A stretch of DNA of 64,000 nt from Hydnum rufescens UP504. Taxonomy: Eukaryota > Basidiomycota > Agaricomycetes > Cantharellales > Hydnaceae. The stretch is from assembly GCA_014904985.1 (NCBI GenBank), contig MU128972.1, positions 156,462-220,461 of the forward strand, read 5' to 3'. Below, piece by piece: positions 1-11,169 of the stretch. Within the stretch, counting starts at the first letter, position 1, and each line of letters starts with the position of its first letter. The translations under genes and the position numbers were made by a program. The notes under the pieces were generated by a model. It was not told the origin of the DNA. It did not search any database and saw only the letters and a list, made by a program, of their open reading frames with translations.

Positions 1-741
1 GTCGACAGAGTTTGAGTGATGGGGATTTTAAAGAATGCAGGGGAGGTGCCGTCCATGACAATGCCGGGCATAACCTAAGAAGTATAAACTCTCAGAAAAA
101 GGAAAAAGATCCACAAACTCACGAAATGACTTGCCTTCTCCGCCAGAGGAGGGAGTCCAGCCACGTCCCGTTGCGCATTATTCTCGTTGAAGGCTGCAAC
201 TGCCTCTGCTACCAGCTGAGCCCGCGCATTGGCGGGCTCATTGAGCTCCAACCTCTTGTCCTCCTGGACAAGGAGAAGAATATCGTTCCGAGAGCCATCG
301 ACGATACACACATCGGTCTTTGCGTGCCTGTTTTCGCCGCAAATAAGAAGCGACAGATCCACCCATGTGCGTGCTATTCGTTCTCGACGAACATAACCCA
401 GAACCCTGAAGAGCTCGACGACAAAGTCGTCCACAGCGGTTTCATCATCTTGGGCTCTCATGGCGACATCGAGATATGTGATCAACACAGCATGGCGATC
501 TTGTTGCATAGCACCAGCATTGATATTGCTTAGCAGCTCTTGATCAACCAATGGTTGTGGCAAATCCTGCGACGCGAAAAGCTGTTATAGTCTTTCCAAG
601 AGCTACTGCAAATGTAACCTCGCCTACCGGCACGCCAAAGAACGTGAGGGGATCTATCTGATTGAGGCTGATGTGGTATGAGTCTAGTTCATTGAGTGTC
701 CAGTCGCTGCCAGACTTGGCGGAACGAATGAGGTTAGCCAT
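1..741 (-). CDS. PD-(D/E)XK-like conserved basidiomycete protein, 3' end beyond the window
   Basis: Three exons can be read on the minus strand: 628-741 (ATG at 741, starting MANLIRSAKS), 123-566 and 1-74, the last running off the window. The proposed introns, 567-627 (GTAGGC...GCAG) and 75-122 (GTGAGT...TTAG), keep the frame and rejoin motifs I recognise from a widespread mushroom family: a DxYHI segment, then ICGENRHAKTDVCIVD followed about 10 residues later by VQEDKR. The Asp ... Glu-x-Lys spacing resembles the PD-(D/E)XK nuclease active site. That fold is my inference. Cellular role and substrate are unknown. The protein has no signal peptide or membrane segment that I can see. It is one of only two host-like genes here and shows no stops in the visible part. 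Confidence 0.7.
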
Positions 742-815
742 GATAGTGTCGGATGAGTGTCGGATGCTGTGCGGCAGTACCCGGTGGATAGCGGCGGTCC
801 CAGGTCCTAGACTCG

Positions 816-849
816 TGACCAGTCTTCCTCTGCAGAGGAAGACTGGTCA
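816..849. repeat. 34-bp perfect palindrome in the 742-1260 intergenic gap
   Basis: A perfect inverted repeat without spacer, centred on CTCTGCAGAG between 832 and 833, lies about 75 bp upstream of the first gene's start codon. The rest of 742-1260 holds no gene I can support. There is a short direct repeat (TCGGATGAGTGTCGGATG, around 750-768) but no clear promoter. Confidence 0.7.
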
Positions 850-1260
850 TGACTACCCAGGTCCGACACACACAATGACCGGGCTGCATATAATTCTTCC
901 AGTACACTTCCAAGACTCGCAAATACCTTGTCCCTCCTTTTGACAACAGTAGAGAACCAATCAGCCCTGAGATTATATTGGTGGTTTCCATTGAAATGTA
1001 CCAGATCAAAAATCTGTTTTCATACTCGCGGGAGGCTACAAGACACTTCCAAGCCTGGAGAATGCAACAAACAAACAAGACTGTGATCAACGTCAACATT
1101 TCCACGTTCAAGATAACCAATCATAACAGGAGGAGGGGATGGGCAATGAGGGACAATAGGCAAGGAGCATATAAGCATCAAGCCCAATGAAGATCGTCAG
1201 AGCAAGCCGCTGAAATACCAATTCGAAAGGTGATGGTTTTAGGACGGCCCAGTCCTCCCA

Positions 1261-2254
1261 TCATGGACGGTTGGCGGGCGAGGAGGGGATGATATGATTC
1301 TGGGAAGAATGAATATTGAAGGGTACGTACCCAATACTCTTCAGCGAATTGATGCTGTTGCGGCAGGATACAGGAACAAAACCGTCTTAGTCTTGGATAT
1401 GAGTGATCCGGTACAATGAACACTCAACTAGTAACCTGTTAGATTCCGCTCGATCTCCTCTTCCTGTCCTTTGGGAACACCAGAAAGTTCCATGACAAGC
1501 TTGGTCGAATCAGCTTGCTGATCGAGCATTGCAGTCAGTGTTCCCTCGTGATCTGAGAATCAATATCAATATTTCAGTACAGAAGCGATGCCAGCGGATC
1601 CAGTCCACCACACCATTGGGCCACATTGCACTCTTAAGCTTCCAGCTTTGCACGAAGCGATTGGGAGGATCAACCAATAAGTATTTCCTGATGACACCAC
1701 CCCCAAAGAGAGAGAATTCGGCTCCCACAGGGCTGAACTACACGGCCGAAGTCAGACATCAAAGGCTCAGCAATTTCGGAAATTGATAGAGACAGTGGAA
1801 CAGGGCCGATCTCTAGAGGACATGGGAAATGATGCCAGGCCTGAGTTCTCACCTTTGCTGGAGCTCGAGACCAAGAAGGAATCCGAGCCTCATCCGTCAG
1901 GAATCCAAATAGATCATCACCGCTAACCATGAACTGCGCCTCTACTCGTACAGTCGAGGTATTCACCAGTTTTTTCAAGACCTTTGTTGGTTCACATACA
2001 GAGCTCGACGTTGTTGCGTCGACCACACAAGGGAGGGTGAGTGTGGCAGCCGTACTTGCTGTAGATGGTGTAGCAGTTCCTGACTGAGAGGGACTTGCAA
2101 CAAGATCTTTGCCGTGGGACTTGAGGAGGATCTTAGGAAAGTCCTTGAATTTGGATTTCAGTCGAGGGGGAAGATGAGTCTTTGCCAAAGTGAGGAGGGC
2201 CTGTGCAGAGGACCCAGCCTTGGATGAGGATGACTTGTCCAGAGACCAATCGAA
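1261..2254 (-). pseudogene. AHA1: AHA1-type activator of Hsp90 ATPase, N-terminal half missing
   Basis: Four exons read on the minus strand: 1853-2254, 1614-1737, 1429-1552 and 1261-1354 (stop at 1261). The order matches AHA1: a linker ending in LKSKFKDFPKILLKSHGKDL, a Ser/Thr/Ala-rich hinge, then the AHSA1 domain with SGDDLFGFLTDEARIPSWSR, FSLFGGGV, a MLDQ..DSTKLVMELSGVPKG segment and a GYYINSLKSIGY end. AHA1 binds the Hsp90 middle domain and stimulates its ATPase in the cytosol. The N-terminal Hsp90-activating domain is absent. Upstream of 2254 comes an intron-like acceptor and then retroelement sequence from about 2440. I call it a 5'-truncated gene, most likely broken by the Gypsy insertion. 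The 115-bp second intron is the least certain boundary. Confidence 0.75.
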
Positions 2255-2445
2255 CTATAGTCCAACAAATGAAAATGAGATGTGATTGCATGGGGACAGT
2301 AGAAATGTGCCTCCGATGCGTGTGCATCCTTCACATTTCTGTCAACAATGCCAAACAAGCCCCTCGTGTTGGCAAGAATTCTGTCTCCCGACGTGCCGGA
2401 CACCAAGGAATCTAGCGACCTATCATTGCACCTTGCTGAAGCATA

Positions 2446-4060
2446 TCACCTCATCCAAGTGATGGATGGGGTTCCTAATATAACATTGTATTTATTGATA
2501 TTTACGATGTCAAAGTAATGTTCTGTCTTGCATGGGCCTGTCCTGATTGTTGTTTGGGTTCCATAAGATATTACCAATTTGCTCCCCTTGCATCCTAGCT
2601 GTAGTGGGATCAGTGTGTCCAATGTGAACACTGGGATGTTGCATGCATGTGTGAAGTCAGGGCTCATAGCATCTGTTTCACTGCCTGTGTCGATCATGGC
2701 AAGGGCTTGGACTCCATGGATGTCCACCTCAGCCACTAGGATTCATTGTAAGTGCTTGGGGTGTGTAGGCTGTGGCCCCCCACTTTTTGTTGCCCTGAGT
2801 TTTAGTTTCCTGTCATATAGGTGGGGATCTAGCATCAGGGTTTGTTGCAATGGTTTTGTAGGTTTCCCTTTTTGTTTCGGGTCCCCTAACATGCCTTCCA
2901 TATAGGCTTCCCGGGTATTGGTGGTCAGGAGGTTAGCAATTTCCTCAGGACTTTTGTCCTGAATTTGGGTTCTTGCAATTTTTAGTTTGCTGTTCCCATT
3001 CTCCTGGTGGTTTTCAAATTGCATTGGTACAAGGCAGATGTGCATGAGTCATGTGCCCTCCCCATGGTTGGGCTCCTTGTTATGCATATCATCCATGCTC
3101 TCATAAGGGTCATTGACATAGTAGGTATTTTCCTCTTCATTCTCTGGGATTGTCTCCAGACCTGCTGTGTCCACATTGTCTATCAATTCATTGGTGTTGA
3201 ACTGTACTGCATGGAGTTTTTCCTTGGATTCAGGGCATGGTGCCTTGCATTCGGCTGCCTTGTGTCCAGCTTTCCCACAATTATGGCAGGTCATTGGCAT
3301 GGATGATTGTGATCACCCCAACTGTTGTGTAGTGCCCCCTCTTGTTTCCACTAAAGGCATTTCCAATTTTCATTCTGTGAATTGGTGGCCTGAGCTTGTT
3401 TTTGTTTGTGGCATGGCTGTGCTTTGTTCATAGCATGCTGTGGCCCTAACATAATTTCAGTGGTGGTGACCTGGTGGTGCACATCCTCAACTCGGAGGAT
3501 GGCATCCACCAGGTCTTTTGTGGATGATCCTTCCATGGATACATCATAAAGTTCCATGGCTTTCTGGCACATGAGCCTCAGTAGGCCTGTCATGAATCTT
3601 TGGTTGAATGATCCCTCATTGGGTCATGTTACCATTTGTTTGGCATAATGGTCAAGAGTCATGTAGTACTTATTTGCTCCCCCATTGCTCATGTATTCCA
3701 GCATTAGGTAATGTTTATTGGCTAATGTTGCTGCCATGTGTGTGATGAATCATTGGACTAGGCACATTACCATGTCCATGAAATTGATATTTTTGTTGAG
3801 GTTGCCCTCAATGGTGGTGTTGTAAAAATCAAGGGCATCTCCCACCAAACTTTGTGAGAGTGCCAATACTCACTGATTGTTGTATTCAGGGCCCATGAGC
3901 ATATATGCTTTTATGAACCTTGTTAATCCGAATAACCAGTTCTCAAATATGGATAGGTTGTCCTCTCCTTTATAAGATTCTGGGAGCAAGTAATTTATTC
4001 ACTTCAGGTGGTCTGTGCAGGCATCTTTTGGGGTTGGTTTCCCTGTTTTCTGCTTGATTA
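2446..4060 (-). mobile_element. Ty3/Gypsy gag-protease fragment, degenerate
   Basis: On the minus strand the order is gag, zinc knuckle, protease. The knuckle is CHNCGKAGHKAAEC (about 3258-3300), a CCHC nucleic-acid-binding motif of Gag. The retropepsin part (2446-2736) has the catalytic triplet in MIDTGSETDAMS and ends in YNVILGTPSI, the usual block before reverse transcriptase. The frame is broken into several pieces (2446-2736, 2743-3045, 3049-3300, 3351-3593) and no RT or integrase follows, because the sequence runs into AHA1 at about 2440. Upstream of 3600 the gag is readable only in broken pieces. It is not related closely to the gag remnants at 33-35 kb or 46-52 kb by the motifs I can compare. 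Confidence 0.75.
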
Positions 4061-4126
4061 TGTGTTTATCGGATCGAAACTGAAGCTTCTGGAATGAATT
4101 CACCTCCTGATTCATAGTTGGGATAT

Positions 4127-4901
4127 GTATTTTTCGAATTTCTCTATCAGTTTTGATTGGATTCGCACGAAATGACCACGCCTAGAGAGGTATTGAAAAT
4201 GCCTATCCAACAATACCAGGGGCGTTGCGAACAACGAAGAACTCGGCGTTCTATAAACGAATCTCCCCCATGTCTCAGGGGAATATCATCTCCTCTTCCA
4301 ATTTCCAAATATCAAATATTGTCTGGCAACCCTATATCCGAAGGAGAGGACATCCAGGACGACTTATTCCATCATTCCCCAAGGGATTCTGTTCAGCTGG
4401 AGAGGTGGAATGGATTGGTTAAGCCAATTTCCCCTACTCTGACTTGATTCTTGAATATCTCCCTCAGTTTTAAAGATTTTGACATGATTTCTTTTTCATA
4501 GTTTTCGCCTTAACTCCACCTTTCTGCCGGTTACCATATTATTTTTCTGTGATGTATATTGGGCACAGGAGATGTGAATTTCTATTGTCTTCCCCCTCCC
4601 CAGTTTGAAGTACTGAAGTATTGCTGCTGGATTTCTGGGTGAATTCCACTTGAAGATACTGTTCTTGCTGCACTTTGTCCAAGGCCACAAGACTAGGACC
4701 TTGGAGTGTGATATTGTGGCACATTTTCTCCCTTCATTCATCTGCTTGGGCAACTACTGCTTACAGCAGATTATCTTCTATATGAAAGACCATCCTACAC
4801 CCAGACCTGAACATTCGGATTATTTCCCCAGCCCCCACTCTTTGTTCTCGATTCCATATCATGGACTGTAGCGGAGATTTCCCCTTTTTCTCCTGCTTAC
4901 A
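4127..4901 (+). mobile_element. LTR-A, 5'-truncated copy
   Basis: The sequence matches the 3' part of the ~1.37 kb LTR-A family from the first TTTCTCTATCAGTTTTGATT block to the terminal GCTTACA. The start is approximate because the first ~600 bp are missing. It ends exactly where the foldback array begins (4902). Its orientation is opposite to the Gypsy fragment to its left, so the two are separate events. Confidence 0.7.
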
Positions 4902-5935
4902 GCAGGTGTGGGGTACTGGAGCCCTGTACTCTGGCTTGTACATATGGCCAGTTGTATGGGTCCTCCCCACAGTTTTCGTTTGTGGGGGGTTATTCGTGGG
5001 TTTCATTCATGGCATGTCATCCCATGGGTTTATGATCAGGGGTTTGCATGGGTTCTGGCCAGGATCTAGAGAAATAATAATAGGTTAGTAAAAAATGAAT
5101 GCAATGCAAAAAGAGCAGCATACACTGCTCTTTTGCACCACAAGAATAAGAAATAAGACCCCACACCTGCTGCAGTGGGTGTGGGGTACTGGGTCCATAC
5201 TCTGGCTCATGTATGGTGATTTGTGCAGGTCCCCCCAGGACCCCATCATTCAGGTGTCAATAGGTGGGGTCAGGAGGGGGGGGGGTTGCATCAGTATTCA
5301 TTCGCATGAGAAGTAAAGACCTATAATAGAAGGTTATAAATGAGTTAAGAATTAAACACCATGCAAAAAGAGCAGCTTTCACTGCTCTTTTTGTGTGGTT
5401 GTAGCTACAGGGGCAGTGACTCACCTTAAATAGGACCACACACCCACTGTGGTGGGTGTGTGGTTCCTGGGGCCCTCATATGCCATGGTCACGTCCTTGT
5501 TTGGTGCGTTACTGTACATTGCATCCTCATTTGGTGCATTGCCATGTATTGCATCGTATGGCGCATTGCCATGTGTTGCATTGTTGGCACAGTGCCATGT
5601 GTCACGTCATTGGCACAGTGCCATGTGTCACATCATTGGTGTGGTGCTGTATGTTGCATCATTGGTGTGGTGCCATAGGTCATGTGGTGGGCGCATTGCA
5701 TGTGTCATGTCATTTGGTGCATCTTTGTTCAGGGCATTGCCGTTTGGGCCCTCATTTCATGGGGTTTCATTGTGCCTTAGACCCCAGGCCTCAATCTAGA
5801 AGAATACAAGATATGTTAGTAAAAAGATTCAAAGAAGTGCAAAAAGAGCAGCTTTTGCTGCTCTTTTTGTGCCATTGTATCTACAAGCAAAAACTCACCT
5901 TGTGACCACACACCCGCAGTGGCGGGTGTGTGGTC
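4902..5935 (-). repeat. FB1 left arm: tandem exon/intron-like hairpin units
   Basis: Sense is minus. H2 hairpins (CAAAAAGAGCAGC stem) lie at about 5105-5137, 5362-5394 and 5838-5872. H1 hairpins (CCACACACC stem) lie at about 5157-5188, 5434-5465 and 5905-5934. Beside two of the H1 hairpins the minus strand carries an AAGGTGAG donor (near 5420 and 5893). On the far side of H2 it has CTAAC followed by a TAG acceptor (near 5063 and 5797). The spacer at 5500-5730 is itself a degenerate 24-30 bp repeat (TTGGTGCATTGCCATGTGT-like). Open frames here are by-products of the repeat and are not annotated as genes. Confidence 0.65.
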
Positions 5936-5937
5936 GC

Positions 5938-6690
5938 ATGCTTGCCCTTTCAGGCAGTTCCCTGTTGTTGTTGCAGAGATGAGAGGGAAGATGCAAAATT
6001 CAATGCCAGCAATTGCTGATACTCAAGAAGCGCCCAAGTGCTGGCACTACAAGGACAGCACACATCAATAGCAAGCATGGAGATATGGAATAGATACTAT
6101 ATAATAAAAATTTGTCCAATAAATGTGAAGAAGAAGAAGATAATGAGTCAGAGCTCAATAAGGCATAATATGGCTAATTGCAAAATGGATTGGGCCACTT
6201 CTATGCATCAGAATTAGCCCAAATTTAAATATAGTAATAGTATATATACACCCTAACATGGGCAATTAATTATCTCAGATGGTTCTCACATTTTCAAGTT
6301 TTCATGCCTTCAATTCCCTAAATAGGGAATTGAAGGCATGAAAACTTGAAAAATGTGAGAACCATCTGAGATAATTAATTGCCCATGTAGGGTGTATATA
6401 TACTATTACTATATTAAATTTGGGCTAATTCTGATGCATAGAAGTGGCCCAATCCATTTGCAATTAGCCATATTATGCCTTATTGAGCTCTGACTCATTA
6501 TCTTCTTCTTCTTCACATTTTATTGGACAAATTTTTATTATATAGTATCTATTCCATATCTCCATGCTTGCTATTGATGTGTGCTGTCCTTGTAGTGCCA
6601 GCACTTGGGCACTTCTTGAGTATCAGCAATTGCTGCATTGAATTTTGCAACTGCACAGCCACACCCAGCAACAGAGAGGCAACCACATGA
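5938..6690. repeat. FB1 central palindrome P1
   Basis: Two near-identical ~340-370 bp arms are separated by a 4-base spacer. The core is 6311-6332 (CAATTCCCT...AGGGAATTG) with its centre near 6321. Mirrored TATATA runs sit near 6240 and 6400. Each arm ends in a GCCAGCACTTGGGC / CAGCAATTGCTG motif just before the first H1 hairpin. The same centre recurs in P2, P3 and P4 with changed sequence but conserved layout. Confidence 0.8.
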
Positions 6691-7940
6691 CCACACACCT
6701 GCTGCTGCGGGTGTGTGGTCATAAGGTAAGTTTTGTCTTAGTAGAGACAATGGTGCAAAAAGAGTAGCACAAGCTACTCTTTTTGCGCCACTTTGAATTC
6801 TTATACTAATATAGCCTTTATTATTTTAGATTATGGTCTAAGGCCAGAGACAAAAACCTGCCACACAATGAAGGCCTGAACGGCAAGAGCCATACCCAAA
6901 CAAACGATGGACTGCCCAATGGGTAGCCACAGGAACCACACACCTGCCACAGCAGGTGTGTGGTGCTGTTTAACGTGAGTTACCCCCCCCCCCCAATAGA
7001 TATAGCTGTGCAAAAGGAGCAGTGATAGCTGCACAAAAGGAGCAGCAATAGCTGCTCCTTTTGCACTGCTTCGAATTTCTAACTAACTTTCATTTTAATA
7101 TTCTAGGTCACAATCTGGACCAATGTCCATACAAGCCCCAACCAAAACTGTATGCCAAATGAAATGAAGCCAAATGAAACAACACCAAACAAAAACATGA
7201 GTGGCCACACGAGCCACACACCCACTGTGGTGGGTGTGTGGCTCTATAAGGTAAGTGCACCCCCAACAGCACAAAAAGAGCAGCATCTGCTGCTCTTTTT
7301 GCACTACTTTAATTTTTTTAAACTAGCACATTGATTATTCTAGGTTATCACTCAACAACTAACAGAAAAATGAAGACCCACCAAATGAAGCCACCCCTCC
7401 CCAAAACTGACCACACACTGACCAAATGAAAACAACAAACCTGACCTGCCAAACCTCAAGTGCCAGACAAAACCCAAGAATGGGACCCATGATGTGAGGC
7501 CACAGATGGAACCACACACCCGCTTTGGTGGGTGTGTGGTAATTTTAAGGTAAGTACAACCACCCAAAAGGAGCAGCATACACTGCTCCTTTTGGGTGGC
7601 TTTTCTTCTTTTTCTTCTGTCTTTTACTAACATATTGTTTATTCCTAGCCTACAAACCCCACAAACCCATGAAACTATGCAGCCACGAACACAAAGTCGT
7701 GCCAGGAACACAAAGCTGCAGCTGCAAATGCAATGTGGAAACCCAAATGGCGCCCCACAACTGCACAAATGGGGCCTGCGTGAAGGGGGGACCAAAGGCC
7801 CACCATACCCCTGCAAATGTGCAGACCAGCAAATGATGGCCTGTGCAAGTGCATGACACCCAAACAGGCCAGACCACACACCCACTGCTCTTTTTGTGTC
7901 ACTTTTAACTTCTTACTAATCTAAAATTTTTATTCTAGAT
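6690..7940 (+). repeat. FB1 right arm: tandem exon/intron-like hairpin units
   Basis: Sense is plus. H1 hairpins are at about 6690-6720, 6934-6964, 7211-7244 and 7511-7540. H2 hairpins are at about 6752-6789, 7032-7066, 7269-7303 and 7561-7598. Intron-like segments with donor immediately after H1 and TAG acceptor after H2 are 6726-6829 (104 bp, TACTAAT branch site at 6804), 6975-7106 (132 bp, with a partial H2 duplicate), 7251-7343 (93 bp) and 7550-7648 (99 bp). The exon-like parts between them are C/A-rich with many ATGA runs and no long frame. The last unit (7873-7897) is a fusion of half an H1 with half an H2. Confidence 0.7.
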
Positions 7941-7995
7941 CTTGCTCCCCCCTAAACAAGTACATGCCTGAAAACTCCCCAGCCCCCCTGAGCCC

Positions 7996-8480
7996 TGTAC
8001 AAAAAACCAACACTGGCTGTAAGATTTTTCCACAAAGTTCATGTAAAAATTCATGCTAAGGCCATGAGCTTCATGGGATAGCATTATCCAGGAAGACCCA
8101 CAAGTATAGCAGTAAGTCACAAGAGGATCAGTCACAGGGGGGGGGATCAACCAGAGTGGGATCAAATAACACTGTGAGCAGAAGCACATGGTTATGTTGG
8201 TTGGGGGGTATTGGGTTAGGTCCCAGCAAGCCTGGGAATGCTCCTGAATGGGTCAGCAGGCTATACAGACTTATTGGCAATTGGGATTGTTTATTTATTA
8301 CTATTTGTTCTCATTATAACACATAATTATTCATTTATTGTTATTATACTATTATACATGTATCATACAGCTTATCCCCCCTCCCCTCTCCTGGTATTCA
8401 ACAGGGGTTGCATGTTTATATTTGGCAGGGTTGCAGGTTTTTATTTGGCAGGGTCACCAGATTAGTTGAGGGTAGGTGTG
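7996..8480. repeat. Outer tail and terminal block T1 of FB2
   Basis: Starts near AACACTGGCTGTAAG and runs through GGGGATCAACCAGAGTGGG (about 8139) to an A/T-rich part (8290-8360) and a CCCCTCCCCT tract. The block is repeated directly at 10830-11170 and inverted at 15900-16385. It marks the outer edges of FB2 and FB3. Confidence 0.7.
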
Positions 8481-8499
8481 GGCAGTGGGGTCAGAAGAA

Positions 8500-9760
8500 T
8501 ACCTAGAATAGTACATTAGTGAAAAAAGAAAAGCCACACAAAAGGAGCAGCCTGTGTTGCTCCTTTTGTGTGATCTTACATATACTTACTGTAAAAAATC
8601 ACCACACCTGTGGAAGTGGGTGTGGCTCATGTGGGTTCTCAGTGTTGTGTCATTTCATGTCTTCATTGGGTGGTGGTTTTCGTTATCTGTGTGGGTCTTG
8701 TTTGGCATGGGGTTTTGGGGGGTCATTGTTCATGGGTTTGGTGGTCTCTGTTTGGCCATTCATTCTCATTCGGCAGCTCTTCATTTTGTTGGCAGAGGCT
8801 CAGGCAATAACCTAAAACAATCAAGTGTTAGTTACATGTTAAAACTGGCGCAAAAAGAGCAGCCTTCACTGCTCTTTTTGCGCCACTGTACATATAGACA
8901 TTAAAAATAAATTCACCTTAAATTACCACACACCTGCTGCAGCGGGTGTGTGGTTGGTGTGGGTTCTTCATTTGGCAGGTTTCATCGGGTGGGTCTTCGT
9001 TTGGCTGGTGTCCATTTAGTGTTGGTTGTATTTTTCATTTGTTGTTGGGTTTTGGCTGGCTCATGTGGTGTTGGTTCAGATTCATGACTAGAATATTAAA
9101 ATATAGGTTAGTTACAAATTTGAAGCAGTGCAAAAGAGCAGCCTAAGCTGCTCCTTTTGCATGGCAGTATCTACTGGGGAAACTTACCTTTATAGTACCC
9201 ACACCCACCATAGCAGGTGTGTGGTTCTGGGGCCACTCGTTGGCTCTGTATCATTTCAAGGGTCAGGGTTTGTTTGGTGGGTGTCCACTTGGCGGGCATC
9301 TGTTTTCTTCGGTTGGGGTGGTTCTTCATTGTGTGTTGTGGGTTAGGTGATAACCTAGAAAAAATAATAACCTGTTAGTTAGAAATCAAAACCAGCACAA
9401 AAAGAGCAGCATATGCTGCTTTTTGTGCTGTTGGGTACACTGAGGGACATACTTACATAGAACCACACACCTGCTGCAGCAGGTGTGTGGTTCGTGTGGT
9501 CACTCATTGGTGGGTCCCCAGCTGCCATGGTCTCATTTGTTGTGTTTTGTCTAGCATATTGCCATTTGGGCCTGGTATTTTGCACCAGCCACAATCTAAA
9601 ATAATAATGTATGTGTAGTAAAGAATCACAAGCGGTGCAAAAAGAGCAGCTTTCTGCTGCTCTTTTTGTGTGATGTATTTACTACAATAAAAAAAACTCA
9701 CCTTGTTGACCAACACTGATTGGCAGGTGTGTGGTGCCTGTGCCTTTCTGCTGTTTCGGT
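8500..9760 (-). repeat. FB2 left arm: hairpin/intron-like units
   Basis: Minus sense. H2 hairpins at about 8534-8572, 8846-8885, 9129-9161, 9393-9430 and 9634-9673. H1 hairpins at about 8601-8626, 8924-8954, 9197-9225, 9460-9493 and a weak one at 9707-9740. Minus-strand donors (AAGGTGAA, AAGGTAAG, TGTAAGTA) and CTAAC/TAG acceptors bracket each H2. The outermost H1 is shortened to CCACACC...GGTGTGG. Confidence 0.65.
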
Positions 9761-9839
9761 GCTGGTTCGGTGGTTGTGGTTCAGTGGTTGCTTTAGTGGT
9801 TGCTTGGTCGTGTTGCTGGGTTAGTGGTTGCTGGTTCGG

Positions 9840-10500
9840 TGGGTTGTGAAGTAAGACACAGATAACCGGCAATTGCTGGACCAAAAAAGTGCCAAATGTG
9901 GCTACCAGCTATATACATTAATAGCAAGTCCTAGATGTGTAAGGATAAACAACATAATAAATATTTGTTCAGAAATATAAAAAAAGACCATGATAATAAG
10001 TCAGAGATCAATATGGCACCATATGCCTGTATTGCACAGTGGGTAGGCACTTCTATGGCTTAGAATTAGCCCAAATGTAAATATATGGTGGTGTATATTG
10101 ATCCTACATGGGAGACTAGTTATATCAGACAATCACTCCATTTTTGGATTTTTCACCTTCAATTCCTAAATTTAGGGATTGGACATGCGAAATCCAAAAA
10201 TGGAGGGGTCTGATATAACTAGTCTCCATTTCGGTTGCATATACACCACCAATATATTTACATTTGGGCTAATTCAAGCCATAGAAGTGGCCTACTTCCA
10301 CTGTGCATACAGGCATATGGTGCCCATGATCTTGACTTATTATCATGGGCTTTTTTTATATTTTTGAACAATTTATTTTGTAGTCCTTTTTACACTCTTA
10401 GGTACTTGCTATTAATGTATTGTCGCTGGTAGTGCGCATTTGGGCACTATTTTGGGTTCAGCAATTGCCCTGTGAGTCTGGTGTTTTCTTCACAATCCAC
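9840..10500. repeat. FB2 central palindrome P2, partly decayed
   Basis: Inverted arms of about 330 bp centred near 10170 share sequence with P3 but contain more small indels. One example is CACCTTCAATTCC against GGGATTGGACATGCG at the core. The outer part carries repeated GGTTG/CAACC runs (9750-9850 and 10540-10720). Confidence 0.7.
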
Positions 10501-10829
10501 GACCATGAAAGCCTGACGCAACCATGAAACCGCACCCCGACAGCACCCGAACGAGCAACCCACTGAACCAGAACCACTACCGAACCCACGAACCCAACCA
10601 GAACCACCACCAACCACAACCAGCACACCAACAGACACCAACCACCACAAACCGAACACAACGCAACCCCAACCAGACACACGCAACCACCAACAGCACC
10701 ACAAACCGACCGAAGCCTGAAGGCACCAGGACCCACACTGCCAATGGCAGGTGCATGTGGTCAACAAGGTGAGTTTTTTTATTTGTGAAATAACAGCACA
10801 AAAGGCAGCAGGAGCTGCTCTTTTTGCAA
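10500..10829 (+). repeat. FB2 right arm, one unit only
   Basis: A long C/A-rich exon-like part (10510-10735) is followed by a decayed H1 (about 10735-10765), an AAGGTGAG donor near 10768 and an H2 (about 10794-10829) that ends abruptly at the T1 block of FB3. Confidence 0.6.
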
Positions 10830-11169
10830 GGGGGATCAACCAGAGTGGGATCAAATAACACTGTGAGCAGAAGCACATGGTTATGTTGGTTGGGGGGTAT
10901 TGGGTTAGGTCCCAGCAAGCCTGGGAATGCTCCTGAATGGGTCAGCAGGCTATACAGACTTATTGGCAATTGGGATTGTTTATTTATTACTATTTGTTCT
11001 CATTATAACACATAATTATTCATTTATTGTTATTATACTATTATACATGTATCATACAGCTTATCCCCCCTCCCCTCTCCTGGTATTCAACAGGGGTTGC
11101 ATGTTTATATTTGGCAGGGTTGCAGGTTTTTATTGGCAGGGTCACAGATTAGTTGAGGGTAGGTGTGGG

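Larger units (their letters stand above)
4902..7995. mobile_element. Foldback element FB1: hairpin/intron-unit arms around a central palindrome
   Basis: Left arm 4902-5935 reads outward on the minus strand, the central palindrome is 5938-6690, and the right arm 6685-7995 reads outward on the plus strand. I find no transposase inside. Arms of tandem repeats around a centre resemble Drosophila Foldback elements in overall plan. That is an analogy, not a demonstrated relationship. The left end is cut at the LTR-A fragment. The right end meets the outer tail of FB2 at about 7996. Confidence 0.6.
7996..10829. mobile_element. Foldback element FB2, right end truncated
   Basis: The order is tail and terminal block T1 (7996-8480), left arm (8500-9760, minus sense), palindrome P2 (about 9840-10500) and a short right arm (10500-10829, plus sense). 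The right arm stops inside its first intron-like unit, where the FB3 terminal block begins at 10830. The stretch 8130-9720 is a near-identical direct repeat of 10830-12460 in FB3. Confidence 0.6.

Noticed and set aside
7352..9146. Open frames of 70-177 codons inside the hairpin arrays
   Set aside because: They run through both hairpins, mirror each other on both strands, differ between near-identical array copies by frameshifts and show no family motif.
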